Part shown: positions 35,983 through 43,673 of the stretch, piece by piece
Layout of the letters: each line of letters opens with the position of its first letter
How positions within the stretch are numbered: the first letter of the stretch is position 1
Origin: Pseudomonadota bacterium
GTDB taxonomy: Bacteria; Pseudomonadota; Gammaproteobacteria; Steroidobacterales; Steroidobacteraceae
Direction: 5' to 3'
Length of the DNA stretch: 43,673 bases
NCBI GenBank assembly: GCA_019352035.1
Contig: JABBNZ010000028.1
Span: 1-43,673, forward strand
The notes under the pieces: model-generated
Seen by the model: only the letters and a program-made list of their open reading frames with translations
Database searches by the model: none
What the model was told of the DNA's origin: nothing
Translations under genes and position numbers: made by a program

Positions 35983-36633
35983 TCAGGTCCCGGGCTTCCC
36001 GCTCCGGGGCGAGGGCCAGGGACGCAACGGCTTGGGGTGGAAGATCGAGTCCGCGTCGGCGCGGCGCGCCGCCCATGCGCCGCCCTCGACCTCGGCCTGC
36101 AGCTGGCCGGGCGTCCACCCGGCGTGGCCGACGAAGATCCGTAGACCCTGCATCGGGTTCTTACGGGCCAACAGCTCGAGAAGCAGCTTGCGCCCGGCGC
36201 CCACGTAGACCCCATCACATACCCGAACCGCGCCCGCGGGCGCGGTTTTGGCGCGAAAGAGATACCACGCCTTGCCGAACTCCACTGGGCCGCCGTAGTA
36301 CACCCTGGCATGCACATGCGCCAGGCGCTGCAGCTGCGGAAAGAGGCGTACGACGGAAATCGGCATCGGCCTGTTGATGATGATGCCGACCGGAGCGGGA
36401 GCGAGGTTGTTCATCACGACCACGATCGAGCCCCCGAAATTGGGGTCCGCCACGGCGCCGCGGGCGACAAGCAGGATCGCAGTCAGCGCCCTTGCCGCGG
36501 CGCGCGCATTCGGGACGGCGGGCGGCGGGGCGGCTCCTGCTGCCGCGAGCGGCGACGGCAGCAGGAGCAGGACGGCGAGCCCCGCTGCCGCCAGAAAGCT
36601 CCGAATGCGAAATGCCTCGCTCACCGGCGCCAC
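35983..36633 (-). CDS. YqgE/AlgH-like protein with a signal peptide
   Basis: Resembles the DUF179 (YqgE/AlgH) family by GGSIVVVMNNLAPAPVGIIINRPM, VYYGGPVEFGKAWYLF, GLRIFVGHAGWTPGQLQAEV and a final GGAW. Usual members are cytoplasmic proteins of about 190 residues. Here a clear signal peptide (SFLAAAGLAVLLLLPSPLAAAG, about 12-33) precedes the domain, so this 216-residue protein should be exported. The normal N-terminal motif is partly kept (AILLVARGAVADPNFGGS). Role unknown; it is next to the exported S9 peptidase, divergently transcribed, with 142 bases between. Confidence 0.85.
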   Translation of the reverse strand: MAPVSEAFRIRSFLAAAGLAVLLLLPSPLAAAGAAPPPAVPNARAAARALTAILLVARGAVADPNFGGSIVVVMNNLAPAPVGIIINRPMPISVVRLFPQLQRLAHVHARVYYGGPVEFGKAWYLFRAKTAPAGAVRVCDGVYVGAGRKLLLELLARKNPMQGLRIFVGHAGWTPGQLQAEVEGGAWAARRADADSIFHPKPLRPWPSPRSGKPGT

Positions 36634-36775
36634 TCGCCTCCGCGCGACTCTTGCGGCCGAAACCTACCGGTCTGTCGCAGATTCTACGCCGTTCGTCGCG
36701 AGCGGCGGAAGAATGGCAGGGCCGCCCGACGCTCGCCGGTAAGATGCCGGTCCTCCGCGGCACCAAGAGGGCGAT

Positions 36776-38812
36776 ATGAAGAGGACAGTCGGCTTTCTCT
36801 GCGCGGCCACCGTCGCACTGATCGCAGCGGCCGCCTGCGGCGCCTCGGCAGTGGCGCGCGACTTCAAGCTCTCCGACCTGCGCCGGCTGGTGTCGCTGAG
36901 CGATCCTCAGGTCTCGCCCGATGGCCGCGAGGTCGCGGTGGTCGTCTCCACACCGGACTGGAAGAGCGACAAGACACGCCACGAGATCGACCTCATCGAC
37001 GTCGCTACCGGCGCGCGCCGGCCCCTCACGCGCTATCGACTCGAGGTCTCTTCGCCGCGCTGGTCACCGCACGGAAGGCGGCTCGCGTTCATCGCCATGG
37101 ATACGACACCGGTCCGCGGCGCGGACAAGGGCAAAAGCGGCAAGCACACGGCCAAGAAGCACAGGCAGGTCTTCGTGTTTCCCATGGACGGCGGCGAGGC
37201 GTTGCGAGTGACGGACGCCAAACGGGACGTGGTGTCGTTTGCCTGGAGTCCGGACGGCGAGTCGATCGCGTATATCGCAGCGCGGGTGCCCGCAAACGAA
37301 AAGGCGATCAAGGCTCACGACGACGGATTCCGCGTCACCGACAACAACTTTCTGGTGCGCGCCGCATTGGCGCCTTCGGAGCTCTGGGTCGTGCCCAGCA
37401 CCGGCGGCAAGGCGAAGCGACTCACGCAGGGCAAGTTCAGCCTGAACACGGATCATCAGGATCCCGCGCCGGAGCCGGCGTGGAGTCCCGACGGGCGAAG
37501 CGTCGGTTTCACCCGATTCCCGGACCCGTACTGGGCGCTTTCCTACCGGTCGGTCATCGACAAGGTGCCGGCGGCCGGAGGGGCCCCGTCAACACTCGCA
37601 GGGCTCAAAGGCGCAACCACTCTGGGCTACGCACCGTCGGGCGATGCTTTCGCCTTCATTCGACCCCGCAATGGCGACGAGAACAACGGCAACGCGGTGT
37701 ACTTGGACGAAGGCGGCAGGACTTTCGATGTGACCCGCAAGCTGGCGCGCAACTTCGATTCCTTCGCCTGGCTGCCGGGCGGCAAAAGCCTGCTGCTCGT
37801 CGGAAAGGATGGGACCCGATCGGTGATGTGGGCGCAGGGCGTGAGCGGAAACGCCACGCGGCTCGATCTGGGCAGCGTCGAGATGGCAGGAAAGCCGAGC
37901 GTGTCTTCGACGGGTGTCATCGCGTTTGTCGGGGCCACGCCCCGGCATTCGGACGAGCTTTACGTCATGTCGTCTGCGACCGCCGCACCGCGGCGCCTGA
38001 CCGACGTCAATGGATTCCTTCATTCGCTCTCCCTCGGCCGTACGACGGCGATCGACTGGCGTGGGCCTGGCGGCTTTCACGAGGACGGGGTGCTGACGTA
38101 CCCGCCCCAATATGCCCAGGGCCGCAAGTATCCGCTGGTGCTGCTGATCCACGGCGGCCCCGAGGGCGCCTCGACCGTGCGGTTCTCATCGCTGGCGCAG
38201 TTGATCGCGGCGGCGGGCTTTCTGGTGTTCCAGCCCAACTATCGCGGCAGCACCAACCTCGGCGATGCCTATCAGCACGCGATCTACCGCGACACCGGCG
38301 AGGGGCCGGGCCGGGACGTGATGGCGGGACTCGCCGCCGTCGAGAAACTGGGCATCGTCGACGCCCACCGCATCGGGATCAGCGGGTGGTCGTACGGCGG
38401 GTACATGACCGACTGGCTGACGGGTCACTATCCCAAGGTCTGGAAGGCCGCCGTGGCCGGGGCGGCGCTCAACGACTGGGTGATGGACTACACGATTGCC
38501 TATTATCAGCAGGGCGACACCTACTTCTTCGGCGGCTCCCCCTGGAGATCGCGCGACTACCGGATATGGCGCGCCCAGTCACCGATCGCCTATGCGCGCA
38601 ACGTGAAGGCTCCGACACTCATCATGGGAGATGTCGGGGACTCCAACGTGCCGCTGGTCAACAGCTATGAGTGGTACCACGCGCTGCGCGACAACGGAGT
38701 TCCGGTGCGCTTCTATGCCTATCCCGCGGACACCCACTTCCCGGGGGACATCGTGCGCACGACCGACATCTTCCGCCGCTGGGTCGGCTGGATGAGCGCT
38801 CACCTGCACTGA
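36776..38812 (+). CDS. Exported S9 family peptidase (prolyl-oligopeptidase type)
   Basis: Secreted serine peptidase of 678 residues, probably acting on oligopeptides in the periplasm. A signal peptide (about 1-27, ending ASAVA) is followed by a PD40-type beta-propeller (about 30-400, with repeated SPDG / SPHG / SPDGRS motifs) and the alpha/beta-hydrolase domain (about 420-678). Catalytic residues: Ser539 in GWSYGG, Asp622 in GDSNVP, and His654 in DTHFP. The start has AAGAGG five bases upstream. Its shape resembles acylaminoacyl-peptidase and dipeptidyl-peptidase relatives; substrate preference cannot be read from sequence. Confidence 0.93.
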   Translation: MKRTVGFLCAATVALIAAAACGASAVARDFKLSDLRRLVSLSDPQVSPDGREVAVVVSTPDWKSDKTRHEIDLIDVATGARRPLTRYRLEVSSPRWSPHGRRLAFIAMDTTPVRGADKGKSGKHTAKKHRQVFVFPMDGGEALRVTDAKRDVVSFAWSPDGESIAYIAARVPANEKAIKAHDDGFRVTDNNFLVRAALAPSELWVVPSTGGKAKRLTQGKFSLNTDHQDPAPEPAWSPDGRSVGFTRFPDPYWALSYRSVIDKVPAAGGAPSTLAGLKGATTLGYAPSGDAFAFIRPRNGDENNGNAVYLDEGGRTFDVTRKLARNFDSFAWLPGGKSLLLVGKDGTRSVMWAQGVSGNATRLDLGSVEMAGKPSVSSTGVIAFVGATPRHSDELYVMSSATAAPRRLTDVNGFLHSLSLGRTTAIDWRGPGGFHEDGVLTYPPQYAQGRKYPLVLLIHGGPEGASTVRFSSLAQLIAAAGFLVFQPNYRGSTNLGDAYQHAIYRDTGEGPGRDVMAGLAAVEKLGIVDAHRIGISGWSYGGYMTDWLTGHYPKVWKAAVAGAALNDWVMDYTIAYYQQGDTYFFGGSPWRSRDYRIWRAQSPIAYARNVKAPTLIMGDVGDSNVPLVNSYEWYHALRDNGVPVRFYAYPADTHFPGDIVRTTDIFRRWVGWMSAHLH

Positions 38813-38857
38813 GACTCGGGCATTGGAACTGCGACGGCCGGGGGGATTTTCTTCCCC

Positions 38858-39208
38858 ATGGCGAAGATCCCTTCGAGGCGGCGGCCGAGCGCGGCCGCGA
38901 GCCAGGCCGGAAAATCCAGGCCCGCGGCCGCCAAGCGCGGCGCCCGCTGGTCGAAGCGAGTGATGAAGACCAGCGATGCGCTCGACCTCGAGCCCGGGGT
39001 GTTCACCAAAAGGAGCCCGCGCGCGATCGCGCTGTCGCTCAAGCGCTCCGCGGAGGCGAGCCGGCGGCGCAAGGCGGAGCCGTTTCGCTCGGCCATGTCG
39101 ATGCTGAGCTTCCACATCAACCGGTCCGGCAAGGGCCTGAGCCCGGAGCGCCGCCGGGTTCTCAACGAGGCGAAGCAGGAGCTGCGCGCGGTTTTCGGCC
39201 GCTCATAG
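38858..39208 (+). CDS. DUF3175 protein
   Basis: Small basic protein of 116 residues, function unknown. A Lys/Arg/Ala-rich N-terminus is followed by the conserved DUF3175 core: WSKRVMKTSDALDLEPGVF, IALSLKRSAEASRRRK, SAMSMLSFHINRSGKGL and a C-terminal AKQELRAVFGR. The charge suggests nucleic-acid contact, which is only a guess. It ends six bases into the convergent RlpA-like gene. Confidence 0.85.
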   Translation: MAKIPSRRRPSAAASQAGKSRPAAAKRGARWSKRVMKTSDALDLEPGVFTKRSPRAIALSLKRSAEASRRRKAEPFRSAMSMLSFHINRSGKGLSPERRRVLNEAKQELRAVFGRS

Positions 39209-39850
39209 CCGCTTCAGCACATCGAAACCCAGCACCAGAACGCCGCGGACGATGCCGACTGCCACCCGGACGCCGGTCGCGGTGATATCGAAGACCCCCC
39301 GCACCGCGAAGCGCCCGGCTTCCGCGAAGATCCGATAGGGGTGCCGCCGCGCGTAGACGAGGGTCGTGTGCTCGTCATCGCGCGCGGCCTGGCGCTGGGC
39401 CGCGCTCAGAGCGGACTTCGGCACGGCGCTCATTCGCACCGGCGCCGTGCCGCTTTCATAGAAGCCCAGCTGGCGGGCCACCGCCGGCGTCGCGTCCATG
39501 ATGCGGCCGCCGTAGAAAGGGCCGCGATCGTCGACCATGGCCACCGCCTCACGGCCATTGCGCAGATTGCGGATCGTGACCCAGGTGCCGAACGGCAATG
39601 TCTTGTCGGCGATCCGCATCGCCTGCGGATCGAAAGGTGCGCCGCTCGCAGTGGGCCGCCCGGTATCGCCCAGGCCATACCAGGATGCCGTGCCTCGTGC
39701 GCTGTACCCCGCCGCGGAGGCGAGTACGTGATAGCAGCCGTGTCCGGCGACGCAATATGCGCGCGAGGATGCGGGTACGCTCCTGGGCGTGGAGGCGCAG
39801 CCCCCGAGAGCGAGAAAGATTCCAGCAAGCATCACATGCCGCAGGCGCAT
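39203..39850 (-). CDS. RlpA-like double-psi beta-barrel lipoprotein
   Basis: Cell-envelope lipoprotein of 215 residues, related to the septal-ring lytic transglycosylase RlpA. It has a signal peptide with lipobox LALGGC (Cys18). The double-psi barrel core has ARGTASWYGLGDTGRPTASGAPFDPQAMRIADKTLPFGT, WVTIRNLRNGREAVAMVDDRGPF and RIMDATPAVARQLGF, which keeps the Glu/Asp-like catalytic region of RlpA. The SPOR domain is missing; the C-terminus is instead hydrophobic (VRVAVGIVRGVLVLGFDVL). AAGGG six bases upstream supports ATG 39850. It is divergent from the three-gene set, with 108 bases between. Confidence 0.87.
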   Translation of the reverse strand: MRLRHVMLAGIFLALGGCASTPRSVPASSRAYCVAGHGCYHVLASAAGYSARGTASWYGLGDTGRPTASGAPFDPQAMRIADKTLPFGTWVTIRNLRNGREAVAMVDDRGPFYGGRIMDATPAVARQLGFYESGTAPVRMSAVPKSALSAAQRQAARDDEHTTLVYARRHPYRIFAEAGRFAVRGVFDITATGVRVAVGIVRGVLVLGFDVLKRL

Positions 39851-39958
39851 GGTGATCCCTTGAACCGCATGAGCCATGTAGGAGTCTATCCCATCCTCGG
39901 GTCCCGCCGGCCGGCGGCCGCGAAGCGGCCGAGGCGCCATTCTGAAATAATCGACGCG

Positions 39959-40414
39959 ATGACGACTCCAGATGACCTGCTGCAACCTACGCTCGGACGG
40001 CACGACAGCGCTGCGAACTCCATCTACTCCGCGCTGACGGGATACGCCGCATCCTTCTTCGGCGGCCCGATGGCCGGCGCCGCAGTAGCGCTCGCGAACG
40101 CCTGGCGGCTGAAGCGATTGCGAACCGACTGGCCCCTGGGCGTGATCGCGCTGGCGGCGACAGCGGGTCCCCTGTGGTGGTGGTACAGGGGAGGCGCGCA
40201 TTGGGTCGCCGCCTACGCGGGCGCGGATGCGCGCGAGGTCCTCTTCCGCGTGCTCGGGCTGGGATTCTTCGCGCTCGCCTACGGCTGGCATCGGCAGTAT
40301 TACCGCAACATGGCACTCTTTGGCCTCTCCCCTCCTTCGGGCTGGATCATCGGGGTGGCCGCGGTCGCCATCGGCCTTGCCGTGGAGTTCGGGCTGGCGG
40401 CGGTGCTCTCGTGA
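39959..40414 (+). CDS. Small membrane protein, unknown function
   Basis: Not recognised. The 151-residue protein has a short polar N-terminus (MTTPDDLLQPTLGRHDSAAN) and about four hydrophobic segments (about 25-48, 58-75, 92-110 and 125-150). Its stop overlaps the GTG start of the next gene by four bases (GTGA), so it is translationally linked to a TPR-membrane protein and then an AAA ATPase. ATAAT a few bases before the ATG could be a -10 box, and no Shine-Dalgarno is visible. Confidence 0.72.
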   Translation: MTTPDDLLQPTLGRHDSAANSIYSALTGYAASFFGGPMAGAAVALANAWRLKRLRTDWPLGVIALAATAGPLWWWYRGGAHWVAAYAGADAREVLFRVLGLGFFALAYGWHRQYYRNMALFGLSPPSGWIIGVAAVAIGLAVEFGLAAVLS

Positions 40415-41295
40415 GCGAGGAGTCGGGATTGACGCCGGATCTTGCGGCCATCGAGCAGGAGGCGCACGCACTCCTCGAGCGGCGCCGTTACGCGCAGGCC
40501 CGGAACTCCGTAAGCCGCGGGCTCAGGAGCTTTCCGCAGAGCACCGAGCTGCAATATCTCGCGGCTTTCATCGACTACGCTTCCGAGCGGCCGGAGGAGG
40601 CATTGCAGGGCATCAAGGCGCTGCTGTCGCAGGCGCCGCATCACTATGGCGCCCGGATGTTGTATGCGCACCTCCTGGAAGGCGCCAAGCAGTTGCCCGA
40701 AGCGGAGCTCGTCTGGATCGACCTGCTGCGGGACAACCCGCAGAGCGCCGACTGCTTCGCCGGCTACGGCGAGTTGATGCTCAAGACGCTGAATCTGGAG
40801 AAGGCCCGCCGGCTTGCGCAGGAGGGGCTGCGCCAGTCCCCGGACCACGCCGGCTGCCTGTACCTTGCCGCGATGATCGACCTGATTCGCCACCGCAACG
40901 GTGCCGACAGCGAGCACCTGCAGCGCATGCTTCTCGAGCATCCCGAGCACGTCCGCTCCGCCATCGCATTGGTCATTGCGCTGTCCGAAAAGGGCAACGA
41001 CCGCGGCGCGCTTCGCATCGCCCAGGAGCTCCTGCGCCACCAGCCGGACTCCAAGCCGCTGCTCAGCCTCGTTCGCAGTCTCAGGGCGCGGACCCATTGG
41101 AGCATGCTGCCGCTCTACCCGCTGCAGCGCTGGGGCTGGACCGCCGCGATCGCCATCACCCTCGTGGGGTTGGTCGGCCTGCGCGTCGGCCAGCAGGCTT
41201 TGCCGCCGCTCGTGTTCGAGACACTGACGTGGGTCTGGCTGGCGTACGTGATCTACAGCTGGACCTGGCCCAAGCTGCTGCGCCGTTATCTTTGA
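40411..41295 (+). CDS. TPR-like protein with C-terminal membrane anchor
   Basis: Not assigned to a known family. The 294-residue protein starts at a GTG (VSEESGLTPDLAAIEQEAHALL) that overlaps the stop of the preceding gene. Residues about 10-235 are a run of helical repeats of TPR type (YAQARNSVSRGLRSFPQSTEL; HYGARMLYAHLLEGAKQLPEA; ADCFAGYGELMLKTLNLEKA; LVIALSEKGNDRGALRIA). Two membrane helices (about 243-262 and 268-288) lie at the end. The layout suggests a cytoplasmic repeat scaffold tethered to the membrane. The next gene, 27 bases later, has TPR and AAA domains. Confidence 0.8.
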   Translation: MSEESGLTPDLAAIEQEAHALLERRRYAQARNSVSRGLRSFPQSTELQYLAAFIDYASERPEEALQGIKALLSQAPHHYGARMLYAHLLEGAKQLPEAELVWIDLLRDNPQSADCFAGYGELMLKTLNLEKARRLAQEGLRQSPDHAGCLYLAAMIDLIRHRNGADSEHLQRMLLEHPEHVRSAIALVIALSEKGNDRGALRIAQELLRHQPDSKPLLSLVRSLRARTHWSMLPLYPLQRWGWTAAIAITLVGLVGLRVGQQALPPLVFETLTWVWLAYVIYSWTWPKLLRRYL

Positions 41296-41322
41296 CCTTG
41301 AATCGCACGACGTAAGGAACTC

Positions 41323-42558
41323 ATGAGCGAATCGCGGGAAGACCTCGAGCGGGCCCTGTTGGGGGATCCATTCAACGGCGAGCTTCGCGGCCGCTATGCC
41401 GAATGGCTGCTCCATGCCGAGGAGCTCAATGCCGCGCTCGCGCAGTACGAGATCCTCATGCGGCAATCTCCTGAAGCCGCGCCGCCGCACGTGGGCGCCG
41501 CACGCTCCCTGCTGCGGCTCGGGAAGCCCTCGGAGGCGGCCAGGCTTTACGTCGATGCGCGAAAGCTGAAGGGCTTCGTTGCGGATGAGGAGCTGGAATC
41601 GCATCTGGCCACGACGACCCGCGGCCAAGGGCCCAGGTTATCGGTCGTCGGCGGCGGGCGCAGCGGCAACGTGGTGGAGCTCGCAGTGCCGTCCCAGGAC
41701 CGCACCCGCTTCGACGACATCGCCGGGCTCGAGGATCTGAAGCGCACGATCCGGCTGCAGATCATCGAGCCGTTCCTGAAGCCAGGCCTCTTCGCGAAGT
41801 TCAAGAAGCGCGCCGGCGGCGGCGTGCTGCTCTACGGCCCGCCGGGCTGCGGCAAGACCATGATCGCCCGGGCGGTCGCCACGGAGTGTCGCGCGGAGTT
41901 CGTGTCGGTCGGCATATCGGACATCCTGAATCTCTACATCGGGGAGAGCGAGCGCAACCTCGCCGGCATGTTCGAGAAGGCCCGGCACAGCCGTCCCTGT
42001 GTTCTGTTCTTCGACGAGATCGATGCGCTCGGCTTCGCGCGCTCGAAGGCCCGATCGGAGCATACGCGCCAGATCGTCAACGAGTTCCTCGCGCAGCTCG
42101 ACGGATTCGGCACCGACAACCATGACGTGCTCATTCTCGCGGCCACCAACATGCCCTGGGATGTGGATTCGGCGCTGAAGCGGCCCGGCCGGTTCAGCCG
42201 CCAGGTGTTCGTGCCGCCGCCGGACGAGGCGGCGCGCGCGCATATCGTGGAGCTGAAACTGGAGGGCGTGCCGCACGAGGCGATCGACTCCCGCGCCATC
42301 GCCGCCATGACGCCGCACTTCTCCGGCGCCGACATCGAGGGGCTGGTCGAGCTCGCCAAGGATTACGTGCTCGAGGAGCACCTGACGCAAGACGTCGATC
42401 GCGGTGTCCGGCAGGAGGACCTGCGCAAGGCCGCGCAGACCGCGACGGCATCCACGTTGGATTGGCTGAGGACGGCGAGAAACCTGGTGAAGTACGCCGG
42501 CGCCGATGATGCCTACAGCGAAGTCGGGCGGTATCTGAAGACGCACAAGCTCGCTTAG
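41323..42558 (+). CDS. TPR-AAA+ ATPase
   Basis: Single AAA+ module of 411 residues. The N-terminal 95 residues form about two TPR-like units (ALLGDPFNGELRGRYAEWLL; HVGAARSLLRLGKPSEAARLY). The AAA domain has FDDIAGLEDLKRTI (residue 130 on), Walker A GPPGCGKT (172-179), pore-loop region NLYIGESE, Walker B VLFFDEID (227-234), sensor ATN (274-276) and RPGRF with Arg-finger candidates (287, 290). It resembles the Cdc48/FtsH/proteasomal-ATPase branch, but no protease or zinc motif is present. The lid and a short C-terminal tail end it. The third gene of the set; substrates unknown. Confidence 0.88.
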   Translation: MSESREDLERALLGDPFNGELRGRYAEWLLHAEELNAALAQYEILMRQSPEAAPPHVGAARSLLRLGKPSEAARLYVDARKLKGFVADEELESHLATTTRGQGPRLSVVGGGRSGNVVELAVPSQDRTRFDDIAGLEDLKRTIRLQIIEPFLKPGLFAKFKKRAGGGVLLYGPPGCGKTMIARAVATECRAEFVSVGISDILNLYIGESERNLAGMFEKARHSRPCVLFFDEIDALGFARSKARSEHTRQIVNEFLAQLDGFGTDNHDVLILAATNMPWDVDSALKRPGRFSRQVFVPPPDEAARAHIVELKLEGVPHEAIDSRAIAAMTPHFSGADIEGLVELAKDYVLEEHLTQDVDRGVRQEDLRKAAQTATASTLDWLRTARNLVKYAGADDAYSEVGRYLKTHKLA

Positions 42559-42665
42559 GGGCGCCACTTCCGCCCGGCCCGGATGGGCAGCTGTCGACCC
42601 TTCATGGCCGGGTCTGCCTCGACGTGCCGGTGCGTTGTGACGAGGCTTTCGTGCCCCCGTCGTAA
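42559..42665 (-). pseudogene. Remnant of a tyrosine recombinase C-terminus
   Basis: Read leftwards, the short frame gives GHESLVTTHRHVEADPAMK, which matches the end of phage/transposon tyrosine recombinases (usual form GHES..TT..YVEADLAMK), including the His and the position where the catalytic Tyr normally stands, here His (THRHVEAD). Only this end is present; no upstream catalytic core was found. This is a degraded trace of an integrase that suggests past mobile-element activity at this boundary. Confidence 0.55.
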
Positions 42666-43278
42666 TGGAGCCGAGTGAGCGGAAGAGGGTCGCGCTGGGA
42701 TCTCCGGCTCGATCCAGGCTGACCGGGCGCCGCCAGTCTGTCCTCGCGGGGAAAAAAAGCCGAGCATCCGGCGCTCGAAGCGCCCGAGACTGGTGCGCAG
42801 CAGTGAAAGGCCGAGGTAGCCGGTTGGCATGCTCTTCGGTCAAGTGCTGATCAAATGCTCTGCGATAATCACGCATAGCGCCTCTCAATGACGTGAGCCG
42901 GCGAATATGCGCGTACCAATCAAGAGCGCTCTTTGACTTGGCTGCTTTCCCGGTGGTATACCGCGCGCTCGAGTAGGCTGCGCGATGCAACCCATGCGGC
43001 GCACATCCTACGGGGGCAGCCGGCCGCACTGGCCGGACGGATTCACTGGAAAATCAAAGAAAGACATCCAGGATGGCCGTCTCGGCACGTACCGCGTCCT
43101 GGGAAGGTCCCGACGACCGGATCGCCTCCGGGTACGCCAGCGGAATTCCTTGAGTGGCAAAGCCTCCGGGCGAGGCCCTTTGATCACAACCTCCGCCGAG
43201 AGATCCGACGGGCTCAACAGCGGGCACCATGAAGCGTTCCGGCTTTGCACTCCGGGACAAGATCGGGGGAGATTCCAG
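42666..43278. other. Non-coding or decayed segment before the last gene
   Basis: About 610 bases with no convincing gene. Short frames exist but match nothing recognised. Base composition is less extreme than in neighbouring genes (stretches such as AAATCAAAGAAAGACATCC near 43055), and the recombinase remnant lies at its left end, so it is probably decayed or recently acquired DNA. No terminator, tRNA or riboswitch could be established in it. Confidence 0.5.
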
Positions 43279-43673
43279 ATGCATCGCCGCTACGGATTGC
43301 TGATCCTGATCACGGCCATCATCGCGCTATCCAGCGCGTATTTCGGCTTCATGGCCTTCAATGCCTCTGGATTGCCGCTCGGAGTGCAGGTTGCCGGTGC
43401 TCGTGCCGGACTCATCGTTCCGGTACGCGGCGTCCCGCTGCCCAAGGGCCTGGATGCGGGCGATCGCCTGGATCTGGCGGCGCAGCCTCGATCGACGCGC
43501 ATGGCTATTGCACAACTGAACTCCAATGGCCAGCAGGTTCCTCCGGGGAAGGTGTATGGCCTGACGATCCGTCGGGGCCCAACGACCGCTGTGTATTCGG
43601 TCGGGAGCGTCAACCTGGCCCTGGCGGCCACGTCAAAGTCCCCCACCCGTGGCCAGGTCAAAATCCCCCACGT
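43279..43673 (+). CDS. Membrane-anchored protein, 3' part replaced by an IS-like end (partial)
   Basis: ATG at 43279, preceded by GGGGGAG. An N-terminal membrane helix (YGLLILITAIIALSSAYFGF, about 5-24) is followed by a region resembling a PDZ-like or sensor module (VQVAGARAGLIVPVRGVPL; KGLDAGDRLDL). The frame stays open to the window edge. From about 43626 the DNA is two tandem 25-base units, GGCCACGTCAAAGTCCCCCA and GGCCAGGTCAAAATCCCCCA followed by a short tail, so the final codons are not native. The true function and 3' end lie outside the window, if intact at all. Confidence 0.55.
   Translation, partial: MHRRYGLLILITAIIALSSAYFGFMAFNASGLPLGVQVAGARAGLIVPVRGVPLPKGLDAGDRLDLAAQPRSTRMAIAQLNSNGQQVPPGKVYGLTIRRGPTTAVYSVGSVNLALAATSKSPTRGQVKIPH
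43626..43673. mobile_element. Likely end of an IS21-family insertion sequence (partial)
   Basis: Two 25-base units in tandem (starting 43626 and 43651) share GGCCA-GTCAAA-TCCCCCAC. Repeated units of about this size at each end are typical of IS21-family elements, and the TCAAAATCCCCCAC word is frequent in their termini. No transposase is visible because the window ends here. Family assignment is by memory of end sequences and is tentative. Confidence 0.5.

Noticed and set aside
36310-38670. Rightward open frame of 786 codons in another frame of the S9 peptidase
   Set aside because: The catalytic residues and signal peptide are in the frame starting at 36776; this one is Arg/Gly-rich without motifs.
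42665-42850. 61-codon rightward frame after the AAA gene
   Set aside because: Basic low-complexity product, no ribosome-binding site, no recognisable similarity; it lies in the decayed segment.
41638-43029. 463-codon leftward frame covering the AAA gene and the following gap
   Set aside because: Most of it is antisense to the AAA gene; the part beyond shows no recognisable domain.
43156-43170. GGCAAAGCCTCCGGG resembling the core of a c-di-GMP-I riboswitch
   Set aside because: The second conserved half (CACAGGGCAAACC before it) and the flanking helices are not found, so the match is probably chance.

Overview
The window is high-GC chromosomal DNA of a proteobacterium. Gene content (smg next to dprA and topA, a FadE-type acyl-CoA dehydrogenase, PrlC, GspA/GspB, an Mce/Mla-type lipid ABC cluster, YheS) fits Gammaproteobacteria, most likely a high-GC lineage near Xanthomonadales, Nevskiales or Steroidobacterales. 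That placement is inferred from gene content. No rRNA, tRNA or CRISPR array was recognised.

Layout. Positions 1-11959 are a block read leftwards: prlC, an HD-domain protein, a PAS-GGDEF-EAL protein, yheS (ABC-F), dprA, smg and topA. At 12000-13352 gor (rightward) meets aroE (leftward) tail to tail. Positions 13339-18830 are leftward: a STAS-permease fusion, ATPase, MlaD-like protein and lipoprotein (an Mce lipid transporter), then rlmJ and aroE. Positions 18969-30233 are rightward: mdh, fadE, a DUF3667 membrane protein, dinB, gspA, gspB, a kinase with a degenerate receiver domain, and a glycosyltransferase. Positions 30475-32466 are a leftward SDR / methyltransferase / unknown cluster. Positions 32541-39208 are mixed: YbhB-like protein, rimO, a shortened MFS gene, a GST, an exported YqgE-like protein, an S9 peptidase and DUF3175. 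A leftward RlpA-like lipoprotein faces a rightward three-gene set (membrane protein, TPR-membrane protein, TPR-AAA ATPase; 39959-42558). The last kilobase holds a recombinase remnant and a gene that runs into an insertion-sequence-like end.

The most interesting signal is a dispersed family of GC-rich double-hairpin repeats. Two copies lie between genes (after the HD gene and after mdh). Two copies lie in frame inside proteins: in the middle of RlmJ, and at the N-terminus of the methyltransferase. The two coding copies are read in the same frame and give similar peptides of about 35 residues, which recalls the Rickettsia palindromic elements. A weaker related segment lies in the dinB tail, and a possible tail fragment lies at the left edge of the window.

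Other points worth attention are the uncharacterised TPR/AAA three-gene set, the kinase whose receiver lacks the phosphoacceptor Asp, the internally deleted MFS gene, and start sites without Shine-Dalgarno sequences at gor and gspA.
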